The notes below the pieces were generated by a model. That model did no database searches. It was given only the letters and a program-made list of their open reading frames with translations, and had not been told where the DNA came from. Positions 33,317 through 43,855 of a stretch of DNA of 64,000 nt are shown here, in pieces (position 1 is the first letter of the stretch; every line of letters begins with the position of its first letter). The DNA is from Miscanthus floridulus (taxonomy: Eukaryota; Streptophyta; Magnoliopsida; Poales; Poaceae). Made by a program: the position numbers and the translations under genes. The stretch lies in NCBI RefSeq assembly GCF_019320115.1, contig NC_089591.1:56048078-56112077 (forward strand). The letters run 5' to 3'.

Positions 33317-33870
33317 GCAAAATGGCTAAAAATACGCCTGAGCATCCCGGCCGAGAGCAAAATAGCTGAAAAGACGCTTGAGCCCGCCGATGAGGGTAGC
33401 TAACAAGCTAAAACCCGAAATAAAAAGCAAAATGGCTGAAAAGACGCCTGAGCATCCCGGCCGAGAGTAAAATAGCTAAAAAGATGTTTGAGCCCGCCGA
33501 TGAGGGTAGCTAACAAGCTAACACCCAAAATAAAAAGCAAAATGGCTGAAAAGACGCCTGAGCATCCCGACCGAGAGCAAAATAGCTGAAAAGACGCTTG
33601 AGCCCGTCGATGAGGGTAGCTCACAAGCTAACACCCGAAATAAAATGCAAAATGGTTGAAAATACGCCTAAGATCCCGATCGAGAGCAAAATAGCTGAAA
33701 AGACGCTTGAGCCTGCCGATGAGGGTAGCTAACAAGCTAACACCCAAAATAAAATGCAAAATGGCCAAAAATACACCTAAGCATCCCGGCCGAGAGCAAA
33801 ATAGCTAAAAAACGCTTAAGCCCGCCGATGAGGGTAGCTAACAAGCTAACACCCAAAACAAAAAGCAAAA
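33317..33870 (+). repeat. 110-bp tandem array in gypsy B
   Basis: Five copies of a unit of about 110 bp start near 33317, 33427, 33537, 33646 and 33756. Each contains GCAAAATGGCTGAAAAGACG, GAGCATCCCGGCCGAGAGC and CCGCCGATGAGGGTAGCTAA. Copies differ by a few substitutions. No protein is encoded. Confidence 0.88.
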
Positions 33871-34000
33871 CGACTGAAACTAAGCCTGAGCATAGACCAG
33901 AGCAATTTCAAGACAAGACCCTCCAGCTACTTGTTCCAAATAGCAAGAGGCTCAGGGGCTACACTAGAGATACCCAAGAACACAAAGACCTGCATATAAT

Positions 34001-34345
34001 GAGTTGTTTACATGGCACAGAAGAAGGCCAGACAAGCACTCGACAGATCGGGAAAGGTTGTCAACAAAAAGACCTACATACAACGAGTTGTTTACATGGC
34101 ACGGAAGAAGGCCAAACAAGCACTCAATAGATCAAGAAAGGTTGTCAACACAAAGATCTATATATATATAATGAGTTGTTTACATGGCACGGAAGAAGGC
34201 CAGACAAGCACTCGACAGATCAAGAAAGGTTGTCAACACAAAGATCTATATATATATAACGAGTTGTTTACATGGGATAGAAAAGTACTCGACAAATCAA
34301 GAAAGTTTGTCAAAATAGCACGCAGAGTTGTTTACAAGGCAAAGA
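34001..34345 (+). repeat. 84-88-bp tandem array in gypsy B
   Basis: Four copies and a partial fifth (starts near 34001, 34085, 34173, 34261 and 34325) share GAGTTGTTTACATGGCAC, GAAGAAGGCC and GACAAGCACTCGACAGATC. A PPT-like GAGGCTCAGGGGCTACAC lies just before the array at about 33950. Confidence 0.88.
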
Positions 34346-34519
34346 CGACAGCAAGACAAAGTACTCGGCAAGTCAAGTAACTCAAACCAATTGGACAAAT
34401 CATCCAAGGAATAAACAAGGCATCCAGGCAGAGAAGACACCAACAAAAAATCTTCATTCAAAAGAAGCATAATGTCATATTACAAGGCACGGGCATAAAG
34501 GTCAAATACATCAAGCCTC

Positions 34520-37500
34520 ATCATCAGGAGGAGAGATAACAATATTAAGATTATCTACAATTCTACTAGCTAAGTCTTCAACCTCAGGCTCCATCCTCTC
34601 AACGGCATCAATGTACTCTTAACTATCAACCTCCTCTGCTATCTTGGGCAAAGGAACCGCTGGAGCAAGAACCCGGACCTAGGCCAAGACATTCCTGGTA
34701 CACAGTTGGGCGCACCTCTTCATGAACTCTTAAAAACGAGTCAGAATTCGAGGAATTAACTGAGCCCAAGATTGCCCATCATCGGCTGGAGTTTGAAGAA
34801 CGTTGGCTACTAAAGGAAAAGATTTTCACAAAGCTTTCTAGTTTTCAGTAGCCGTCGCCAACTTGCCAGATAAGTCTTCAATAGTTTTTTGGGCCTGCAC
34901 AAGATCTCTATTAGCTCCACGCCTAATCAACTTAGCAAGCACAAGTTCCTCCTCAGCATGAGTAATTACCTCCTCAGCCTTGCTGTGACTCATACGAACA
35001 AGAGTCTTCATTTCATCAATGCCCTCCGAGAGTTTCTGCTTTTCAACCCGAAGAGCTGGACAAGGCAACAAACAACAAGTCAGCAGAAAGGAGAGTTTGA
35101 ATGCAGAAGGAAACAAAAAGAACCCGCAATACCATTGCACTCTTTCTTCATGGCCTCCAAGTTCTTCAAGGCCTCTGAATTCTTCTGGGCCTCCTGGAAA
35201 GCAGCATCCCTCTGCTTCTCAGTCTCAACAACCTGGGCACGAAGAGATTTTTCCTCCTCCTGATGCATTTGATGCTCAGCCTCCATCTTGGCCCGGAGGA
35301 GCTCAAGATCAGCTTTCAGGGCGCTCACTTCAGAAGACAACTTTTTCTCATTTTTAGACGAGAAAAAGAAGCCGATATGATCATGAGAGAAGGACTGAGC
35401 AAAAAGAGACAAAGAAAAACAAGGCATAAGGATAGAAGAAAAGCGAACATCCAAAGAAGGAACGGTGAAAAAACTTACCTAGAGCTTTTCTCCAAAAGAA
35501 GTCGCAAGGGATGATAAGCTCCCCTAGGCAGCAGTTAACTCCAATAGCCGATGAGTGGCATCAAACTGCTGTACCACATCATCAGCAAAAGGCGGACCAC
35601 CGGAGGCAAGAGAAGTTGAAGGAGAAGTCAGCCAAGGCAAAGAAGGCATGGCCAGAGCAATCTCCTAGGAAGCCAAGGCAATCCCTCAGAAGGACCTGCC
35701 ACAATGGCCACGGTCACCTCTGGGGCAACCAAGTCGGCAGTGGCATCATCGCCAGAAAGCTTCGTCGCCCCCATAGCCACTTCAACGATAGTGTGCTGTG
35801 AGTCCTGAGGATTAGTACTCGGTGGCACAACAGAGGGCTAAGAAGAAGTCGATGGGGGACAAGAGAAGACGAAGGCCTGAAAGTTGATAAGAAAACTCAC
35901 CAATGAGATCTAGAGAAAAGGAGATAAGAAGCAAAGAGACGAAGCCAGAATCCACTCACCCAGCCACCTTCTTCTTCACAAAATAAAAAGTAGACCTTGC
36001 AGGAGGAACCACAGCAGCAAAAACATCCCCGCCGAGTACTCAGAACCAAGCGGTATAGCAGGTACCAGAGCTACAGAAGAACTCGGCACCAAAGCCATAG
36101 AAGAACCCGATGCAGGAGCCTTAGAAGAATTGGTACCCGACGACTGCTTACTACAAAAAGATCAAGACCAAAGTCAAAACAAAGAGGAGGGATTCAAGTG
36201 CAGGGAAATAAGAAAACAACTCACCGCCGCATAAGGGGCACATCATCATCCTCTTCTTCCTCAGTCTCGACCAAGGACACCAAAGCGCCAGCTGAAAAAG
36301 GAACGAAAGTACTCGGTTCAAGACAAAAACAAGAAGACAAAGGGACAGAGTGTATTAATATGCTCACCAAGGAGCATGCTAGCTACAACTAGAGTACCTA
36401 GATGAGTACTTGGTTGGCGAGACTTCTTAGAAGAAGGTAAACCAGATGAAGGACCATCCGCCCACCCCCTCTCTAAGACACTACGAGGACCTCGTGGGAC
36501 TGGATGAGGAACATATTCTTCATATACATCAACAAATCTAGAAGAAACTCTAGGAAACACTATGGTGATTGGGAACTTATTAGTTACAAAAGCCCCAGCA
36601 AGGTTCTCCCCGGTATTCATCATGGCAGGGAGGACATCAAGAGGGATCGGGTCAATAAAGTTGCGCCCCAATCCATACGAAAAGAATAAAACAACAAGAT
36701 AAGGAAAATTAAGCAAAAACAGATACAACAAAAGAAATACAGAAAGTACCCGCGCAAAGAAAAGACGACTTACAGCTGGGGGCGGTTTGTTGGCGGAGAA
36801 CTCAGAAATAGTAAGCGGAACAACGCTTGCTCCTTTCAGCATCTTCTAGAGATGCTCGAGTACCTCCTTGTCGGTCAACTCAAGGGCTGGGACCATGCGC
36901 AAAGGATCCTCAGCCCTAGAGTACTCGAAGCCAAGGTGCTCTCGCTCCTTTAGAGGCTGAACATGACGACAAAGAAAGCTCGAGACAATACTGAAACCGG
37001 TCAAGCCCTGCTGTTTCAAAAGACTTATCCTATCAAGAAATGGCTGGATTGCCTGAACCTCAGCCGTCGTCACAGGGTTCTTATCCCATCGGTCATTAAC
37101 CAAGGGACCAGATCTAGAGTGGACAGCGAGAGAAGGGATCAGATTGACGGCATAAAACCAGTCGGCACACCAATCCCTTACAGGATCAATCAGGTCATAG
37201 CCAAAGAACTTGCTCTTAAGACCCTGGTGAAATTGAATCCCGTAGCCACCAAGAACACTGGTGTCTTCACGGCGGGGTTGGGGTTTCAGGCGAAAGAAGT
37301 AACGAAAGAGAGAAAGAGAAGGGGAATTCCAAGGAAAGTTTCACAAAGATGAACAAAGATAGAAAGGTGAAGGACTGCATTAGGAGCAAGATGATTTAGG
37401 CAAATCCCAAAATAGTTGAGAAATTGATGAAGAAAGGCAGAGGCAGGAAGGCAAAGTCCAGCACGAATGAAGGAGATGAAAAGAACGATCTCACTAGGAC

Positions 37501-37731
37501 CCAGAGCAGGGACTCGATGCTCGCCTGGAACTCTCCATTCAACAATGGCTTTGCTCTGGATCAAACCATCGCTGACAAGTTCCCGAAGCTAATCTTCGGT
37601 CATCATCGGAGCCGGCCAAGATTCTGGGCAGCCCTCATGGCCACGAACTCCTGATTCTCAATCATAGAAAGTGATGATTCCTTGTCCATGAAGGTTGCCT
37701 GGGACTTGCTTGCGGCCTTCTTCTTACCCAT
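34520..37731 (-). pseudogene. Gypsy B antisense ORF block
   Basis: Read leftward from an ATG at 37731-37729, the first segment begins MGKKKAASKSQATF. A frameshift follows, then a segment (37564-37286) with RAGLCLPASAFLHQFLNYFG and LAPNAVLHLSIFVHLCETFL, the same family region as the antisense protein of gypsy A. Further segments are at 37103-36846 (KEREHLGFEYSRAEDPLRMV), 36842-36318 and a coiled-coil end at 35454-34838. Multiple stops show decay. Order and orientation are as in gypsy A, so the antisense gene is an old component of this lineage. Confidence 0.65.
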
Positions 37732-37878
37732 GTACTAACGGAGGCAAAAAGCAACTAGAGGAAGAGAAAGCTTGGATGGTGGCGCTAAGATGGCAGCGGC
37801 ATTAGCGATGGCGGATTTCTGAGAGCTAGGGTTTCAAGGCAAGAGATGGGCAGTAAAGAAAAAAAAAGATGAAAGGTC

Positions 37879-37886
37879 TTTAAATA
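37879..37886 (-). promoter_or_regulatory. Possible TATA box for the gypsy B antisense transcript
   Basis: The minus strand reads ATCTATTTAAAGACC about 150 bases upstream of the antisense ATG, at the same relative place as the TATA box of gypsy A. Confidence 0.45.
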
Positions 37887-37899
37887 GATTTTACAACGA

Positions 37900-39632
37900 T
37901 AAAGGCGGCCCACCAGGCCCGTTAAAACACTACATGAGAACGCAACGGTCCATTTACTGACACAACTAAAATAATGGAGGGCACAAATCCACACAACGGT
38001 ACAATTCAACGAGCAGATTTCAGACTTATCCATCCAGCACTATGATGGAGTTATCAGATTATTGCAAAAAACAACCCGTCAACCATGAAGAAAAGAAGGG
38101 TTACCGCACAAGGAACATAAGAACTCGGTTCTTACGGAAAGAACTCAGGAATATCATGAACAACTAGGGCTACAACAGAAAAATAAGTGACAACTCAGGA
38201 GACAAGATTCTTTCCATTACAAGCGACTTCAAAAATAGAAGATTACAAATCTTACAAGACCTAACGAACTCGGTACCACGAAAAGCAAAGTAGCAAAGAG
38301 GAACCCGGACACGGCTAGGCTCTGGAATGACTACGTGTCCCAAATTGCTACTCGGAAGGATAAACTGCTATCGGCTACACTATTTTCTTCAAAGGACGAA
38401 CGCAGTGCATCCAAGGCAGAAATTAGCAGCATGGCGGGACAACATGGAGTAGAGAAGGCCAGCAGGCATCTGTCTACCCAAGACCGATGTGATGCTGGAT
38501 ATGGTGTTGATCTGCACTAGACAATCTTAGGATAGGTGACGAGGATCAACCCAGAACTGCCAGATGAAGGAATGAAGCCCACATCACAAGACTTCCTCCA
38601 ACTACCGCTATGTACATCCTGGTACAATGCTGCTACGGGATTAGCCTACCTCTAATCCCTATCACAAGACTTTCTCTAGCTACGACAAGACATACAGGAA
38701 CTACAAAACATGCCCGAGGGCTGCTCTACTTCGCAAACTACCATATTCATAACTACGAAGGTTTCAACAGAATGTTCAATGGATGAAAACAAGCACTCTG
38801 GGAGGGTATTTATAGATCAAAGGAGTGGTGCACATGGACTGGGAGTACCAACAAAACAAGCCTAACAAAGGACACAGTGAAAAGACAAGGCCCAATAATG
38901 GAAGACTCGGGCGAGAGGGAACAGTACTCAAAGATGAGCATATTCGGAAGAATATACCAACACAGTACAACCCATGAACAAAAGGCATTTACACTCAACC
39001 ACCACCATACAACCACATCTGCCAACAACAGACTACCAGAGAATATGCCAAGACTATGCATCTGAGTTCTTCCTGAACAAAACAACCCAGATATATGCTT
39101 GGGGGGCTACAAACGAAGAAATATACAGTTCTTTCGAACAACTCAGATTAAAGACCCTCCAACTTTTTGTTCCAAATAGCAAGAGGCTCAAAGGCTACAC
39201 TCAGTGAGTGCCTTTTTTCTTCAAAAAGCGCACATCACTCAGAACACTTCTTCAAGATAGATGACTTCAAGGCCACAAGATAAAAAGGACCCGGACATAG
39301 CTATATCCGAGCTCTTTCTAACAAAAAGAACCCAAACACAGCTAAATCAGAGCTCTTTTCAACAAGAAAGCCGGGAAACCTTTCAACAAAGAATCAGGAA
39401 GATGTCAAGAAAATACCCTCAAGCTCCTTGTACCAAACAACAAGAGGCTCGGGGGCTACATCCAAATGGGGGTACTTTTTTCTTCAAAAAAGGTACACAC
39501 CATGCGAAGATCTCACGAAGCGCTATACGGTTTCGCTCAAGAAAGCACTCGAACGACGCGTGTTCCTGCTCGACAAGACTTGAAGGAACAAGACAAGGGT
39601 TCCAGAACTCAACCATGAAGTGCTCAGGGGCT
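37900..39632 (+). other. Gypsy B non-coding region and polypurine tract
   Basis: No supported gene. PPT-like motifs recur: GAGGCTCAAAGGCTACAC near 39183, GAGGCTCGGGGGCTACAT near 39449, and the functional one, GCTCAGGGGCT, directly before the 3' LTR (39621-39632). Direct repeats around ACACAGCTAAATCAGAGC and related words occur at about 39290-39360. Confidence 0.5.
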
Positions 39633-40037
39633 TGTCAGTGCGGGACCCATAGGATACCCCACAAGGAAGGGAGAAGAACTAACCTGACTAGGATTCTTCC
39701 CCTATAATCTTAGTAGTAGTATTATTCTATAATCCTACTAGGAATTCTCATTGTAAACCGACTAGGACTCTGGCCTCCTGACTATATAAAGGAGGGTAGG
39801 GCTCCTTAGATCGGGAGTTGAGAGACGACAATTGTACGACACAACACTTTACAATCAATCCAACGTAAAGGCTAACACCGACTGGACGTAGGGCTATTAC
39901 TCGACCTACGATCAAGGGCCCGAACCAGGATAAATCGACTATCTTTTGCGTTAACCATCGAGTTCTGCATACGTTGAAGTCCGAACATACTACCCCAGGT
40001 ACCCCCATGATAGGCTATCGGTGGTCAAACATCGACA
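39633..40037 (+). repeat. Gypsy B 3' LTR
   Basis: TGTCAGTGCGGG to ACATCGACA, the same 405-bp length as the 5' copy, with TATA at about 39781-39790. Differences from the 5' LTR are nearly all transitions. Confidence 0.93.
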
Positions 40038-40042
40038 GGAAC

Positions 40043-42195
40043 TTCATCCTGATTTGGTGTAGGAAGTGGATTGGGAAAGATGATGACCCATAGAGGGTTC
40101 TCGAAAGTGAGAAGGGTTACATATGGGATATCAAGATCTCAGAGTATTTCACTTTCCTAATGGAGTATGACAATGAGTTAGTCAAGAAAAAAGCAAAAGA
40201 AATCATGGGGACATGCTTTAAGAATTTCAAGGGGATATTGTACAAGAATTTTGTCCTCCAAAATAAAGAGCCAGATTTTGATGGTGGACAGTTTAGCAAG
40301 CAGAAGGACTTCTGGCAGGATTTCAATGAATACAGGTTATCTGAGGAGTACTTAGAACTGAGCAGAAAGAATAAGGAGAACTCGTAGAAAGCGATGAATC
40401 CTCATCATTTTAGCTCTCGTGGCTATGCCAAAAAGATGCCAGAATTCAAAGCAGAACTAGAAAAGATGGATCACCTTATTGAGGAAGGCGTTCAGGTTGA
40501 GACCACCGATTGGGATCCCAGATCAGTAATATACTATATGGGGAGGAATGTATGGCACGTCGAGGATGGGAGCTTTAGCTCCACAAGTCAACCCATGAGC
40601 AAACTCATCCAGAGGATCTCCTAGGTAACTAAGGAGGTGAGGCAAGGGACTCGCACTTCTAATAGGGAGAAAGACGTGCGCACACAAGCACTCAGAACCA
40701 AGGAGCACCCTGGTCACACTAGAGGAACCGGTGTTGTTCCTTAGAAACTAGCATTCCACCAAGAATCTAAAACTTACCGGAGCCACTCGAGGGGTAGAGC
40801 GGATCAGAAGGCAGAGTATTTGAGGCGACTAAAAGAGATGAAAGATAGAATGGACGTATGGATTGAGACGACTATTGAAGCACAAGTCCAGCAAATTTTG
40901 TTGTCCATGGGGTCAGGAGTACTGCAAAACCCTACTCCTACTGCCTTTAGCCCATAGTTTAGGGGGTCGCAGCAGCTGCGGATCAACCCTGCTCAATGAA
41001 GAAGAGGCGAATGTGCCTCATCCGGTGGACAGCATCACTGAACCCATCAATGTCAAGTTGTACATCCGTCAGGAATGGACAAAGGACAAGGTGGCACTCG
41101 GCTAGGCCTAGCCTATGGGAGACAGGACCATTAATGGCCACCCAATTCCATAGGGGTACGCTCGTGTCACCATTGACAGAATACTTGATAAGAAGTATAA
41201 CAAGATACACATTGAGTACCCCACAGTGGAAGACAAGCCAAAACTTGGTTATAACAAGGGCTCTCAAGTGGCCTAGCGCAATCGCTTCATTAATCTTGAC
41301 CACCAGTTGTCCTCTGATGATGAGGACGACTGCGAGTCTTCATCCACCCATGATGATCACTCACCATCTCCCAGCAGAGATCACTCCCCTCCTCATCCCT
41401 TGCCATCACCCCTGAGAAGACAGAGGTCTCCTTCAATTCCTTCTCGTCCGCTCCATCTTCATCAGCCTTGAGAAAAGATAAGACTCCTCCTCCTCCTCCA
41501 TCTTCATCTGCCTCGAGAAAACAGAATTATCGTCCTCCTCCTCCTCCTCCACCTTAGCCCAAAAAAGATCAAAGGCATCCTCGTAGTCGTAGAAAAGGTC
41601 CTTGGATTTGGTCGCTAATGCTCCCAAAGTGGACCAACAAAAAAGAAAAAGGCCGTTCAGTGGTAGTGTTACAAACTTGATGGAAGGAAAATTTACAGCA
41701 CACATCTCAAAGGAAGATTGTGTTAGTTTCTTCAATCTATGTGCCTCACTGCCTCCATGTTTGTTGAAGTCCAAATTCGAAAGGCAAACACAGAATTAGT
41801 ACGCTACAATAAGAGCCGATGAAATACACAATAAAGATTTAAGGAAGATACAGAAGTACATCGAAGACAACCCTGAATTAACCATAGAAGAGGCTGTGAA
41901 CATCTATTATGACGTGCAAGGGATGGGAACACCAGCAATGAAGTATGAAAGGGGCAATTTTTTGGTTCCCGATGACGAGTATAAAAATTTGACAACATAT
42001 ATATGCCAGTTACATGAATATTACATGGCTCAAGCAACAGAGATGGAGGACTTTTGTTTTGAGGTTATTATCCGTTCGTCACATGTTTTTCATTATCCTA
42101 AAGAAGAGAAGTTCGATGTCGAGTGGGAGTGCTTGTTCCAGCTATACCAAAAACGCTCTCTCGATTCACAAATGTTGACGCTATGGACTATGTAA
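40043..42195 (+). pseudogene. CACTA second gene (En/Spm TNPA-like), main part
   Basis: The frame left at 26509 continues here with FILIWCRKWIGKDDDP, then TAG. It goes on to GYIWDIKISEYFTFLMEY, KKKAKEIMGTCFKNFKG and EYRLSEEYLELSRKNKEN, the plant transposase (Ptta/En/Spm) domain. A later coiled-coil-like stretch (about 40800-40920, EYLRRLKEMKDRMDVW) and a Pro/Ser-rich linker (41330-41570) follow. A region near 41600-42180 (FTAHISKEDCVSFFNL; KYIEDNPELTIEEAVNIYYD) leads into the protease-like exons. Many stops and frameshifts are present. The intact relative would bind the subterminal palindromes. Confidence 0.75.
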
Positions 42196-43200
42196 GTACC
42201 ATACACGCACGATATTCTAATTAACTACTCTTGAGACATAAATTGTTAACTTTTGACCAATTCCTATGATTTTTTGTAGGTGTATAACAAAATTTTGCAT
42301 ACTAAAAAGCAAATGGGATAACATAGGCTTCTTGGACCCCTTGTGAGTCAATGAGAAGACATGTTTAGGCTTCCATAGATGTGACATGGAAGACTTGAAA
42401 GAGAGATTGATTGTTGTTTTGATGAATTTAAGATGAAGAACAAAACCCACATACTTCTAGCCTACAACTGTGAGTATGTGTTCTTGGCTTTTAATTTTAT
42501 GCATCTTTTTTTGTTAAGATTATTCAATAATTAGGATTCTGTGATTGCAGCAACCATTTCATCTTCATTTGTGTCAATCTTGCTAAAAATCTGATCGAGG
42601 TGTGGGACTCAAAGAAAAACTATTTCATCATTTGGATGTACTGGTGGCAGTGCTAAATTAGTAAGCGATCCTAATAACATATTATTTTCTAGTCACACAT
42701 ACCGCTTTCTAATGTTTCTCCTTTTAATGTTGCATAGTGTCCGAAGATGACATATCGGTGGGACATAGGTCCCATTCAAGGTTGTCGAAATGGAGAAGTA
42801 CCTAAAACAGCCGGCGGGAAACAATGAATGAGGGTTTTATGTAATGTGGGCAATGCTTCACTACATCGGCGGGAAATCGGAAGAAGTAGATAAGTTGGTG
42901 TGTATAATCCCCATTTTATTTATGTCTATTAATAATTCAACAAAATGATTTACTGATTTCTCTTTGGATATCATCTTTTTTGAACGACAGCGCAAGAAAT
43001 ATAACCACGAAAGACTGTTAGACATGGAGATCGTCGCCACTGCAATCGGAACTGGCAAAAATTCATCTTAGCCGAGGTATTGGAAAAAGATAGAGTATTT
43101 TCCATCGCACAATCCATAAAGTTCAAGGACCAGTATGGCCTAGAGCGGCTCGCTAGATTATTGTAAGAAGTCCGAGAAGCAATGCTTCATCTTATCGAAT
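42196..43200 (+). pseudogene. C48 (Ulp1-like) cysteine-protease-like C-terminal exons of the CACTA second gene
   Basis: Short exons separated by GT-AG introns (donors near 42191, 42468 and 42660; acceptors TTTTTGTAG near 42280 and GATTGCAG near 42550) encode HFIFICVNLAKNLIEVWDSKKN. Its His and Asp match the catalytic His-Asp spacing of C48 peptidases. The next exon encodes KQPAGNNE, a stop, then GFYVMWAML. The stop (TGA, 42829-42831) sits where the catalytic Cys is expected. A last exon gives ERLLDMEIVATAIG. Ulp1-like tails occur in many plant CACTA and MULE proteins. Assignment is by motif only. Confidence 0.6.
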
Positions 43201-43377
43201 AATTTCTTTTTATTTTGAGGGATCAAGATCTTGATAAGAACATTTGAACTATAACCGTAACATTTGTAATGTTTAATATTGATGGACCTATCGTCTACGT
43301 AGCGTATATAAAGCAAAATCTGATTCCACGAAAAATATAAATTAAAATAAATTATAAAATAATAAAATACAAACGGG

Positions 43378-43852
43378 TCATCACTACCGGTTAGCAATAA
43401 CCGATAGTGTTGTCGTAACCATCACTGTCGGTTAGAAACAAACCGACAGTGTTGTCGTAACATTCACTGTCGATTAGCAACAAACCGGCAGTGATGGCTA
43501 ATATGGCACTGTCGACTTGAGCCACAAACCAACAATGTTAGCTTATCCATCACTGCTGGTTATTGTCACAGACTGGCAGTGCTTGTTATGGTAACACCGT
43601 TGGTTAAACACAAACTGACAGTGTTGGTGGAACTTAACTCTGTCGGGTGGTCTAATGAACCGACAGTGTTGGTGGACCTGAACTCTTCCGGTTGTGTAAA
43701 GAACCGGCAATGAAGTTGAAGAACACTGCCGGTTTATAGGAACCGATAGTGATAACTAACCCTCATCACTGCCGGTATGGTTGTGCCGGTTCAAAATCTA
43801 GCAGTGATGGGGGTATTTTGAACCGGTAGTGAAGTGCTATTCTAACATAGTG
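43378..43852. repeat. CACTA 3' subterminal palindromes and terminus
   Basis: At least ten hairpins of the form CACTGTCGGTTAGAAACAAACCGACAGTG-type follow each other every 35-45 bases, ending in AACCGGTAGTGAAG and the terminal TCTAACATAGTG at 43841-43852. The AAT duplication follows. Repeat density here is higher than at the 5' end. Confidence 0.87.
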
Positions 43853-43855
43853 AAT

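Larger units (their letters stand above)
26510..40037 (+). mobile_element. Gypsy B: older Ty3/gypsy LTR retrotransposon, Tat lineage
   Basis: LTRs of 405 bp (26510-26914 and 39633-40037) enclose gag, protease, reverse transcriptase with YMDD, two RNase H domains, integrase, two tandem-repeat arrays and an antisense ORF block. The target duplication is GGGAC (26505-26509) against GGAAC (40038-40042), one mismatch. The LTRs differ at about 35 positions by hand count (about 9 percent), almost all transitions. It inserted into the CACTA TNPA-like gene. Its overall plan matches gypsy A, but the LTRs and coding sequence are unrelated at nucleotide level beyond the primer site. Confidence 0.94.
56..43852 (+). 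mobile_element. Large CACTA (En/Spm) transposon with two nested gypsy elements
   Basis: The element begins CACTACCCTAGA and ends TCTAACATAGTG, so the reverse complement of the end starts CACTATGTTAGA. These are imperfect terminal inverted repeats of the CACTA superfamily. The 3-bp AAT direct repeat at 53-55 and 43853-43855 is the target duplication length expected of this superfamily. Inside are subterminal CACTGCCGG-type palindromes at both ends, a TNP2-type transposase gene (967-18698, split), an accessory cassette (18.7-25.9 kb) and a second En/Spm-type gene (26.0-43.2 kb, split). Gypsy A and gypsy B add about 28 kb; without them the element is about 15.8 kb. Both transposition genes carry stops, so it is now non-autonomous. 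Confidence 0.93.
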
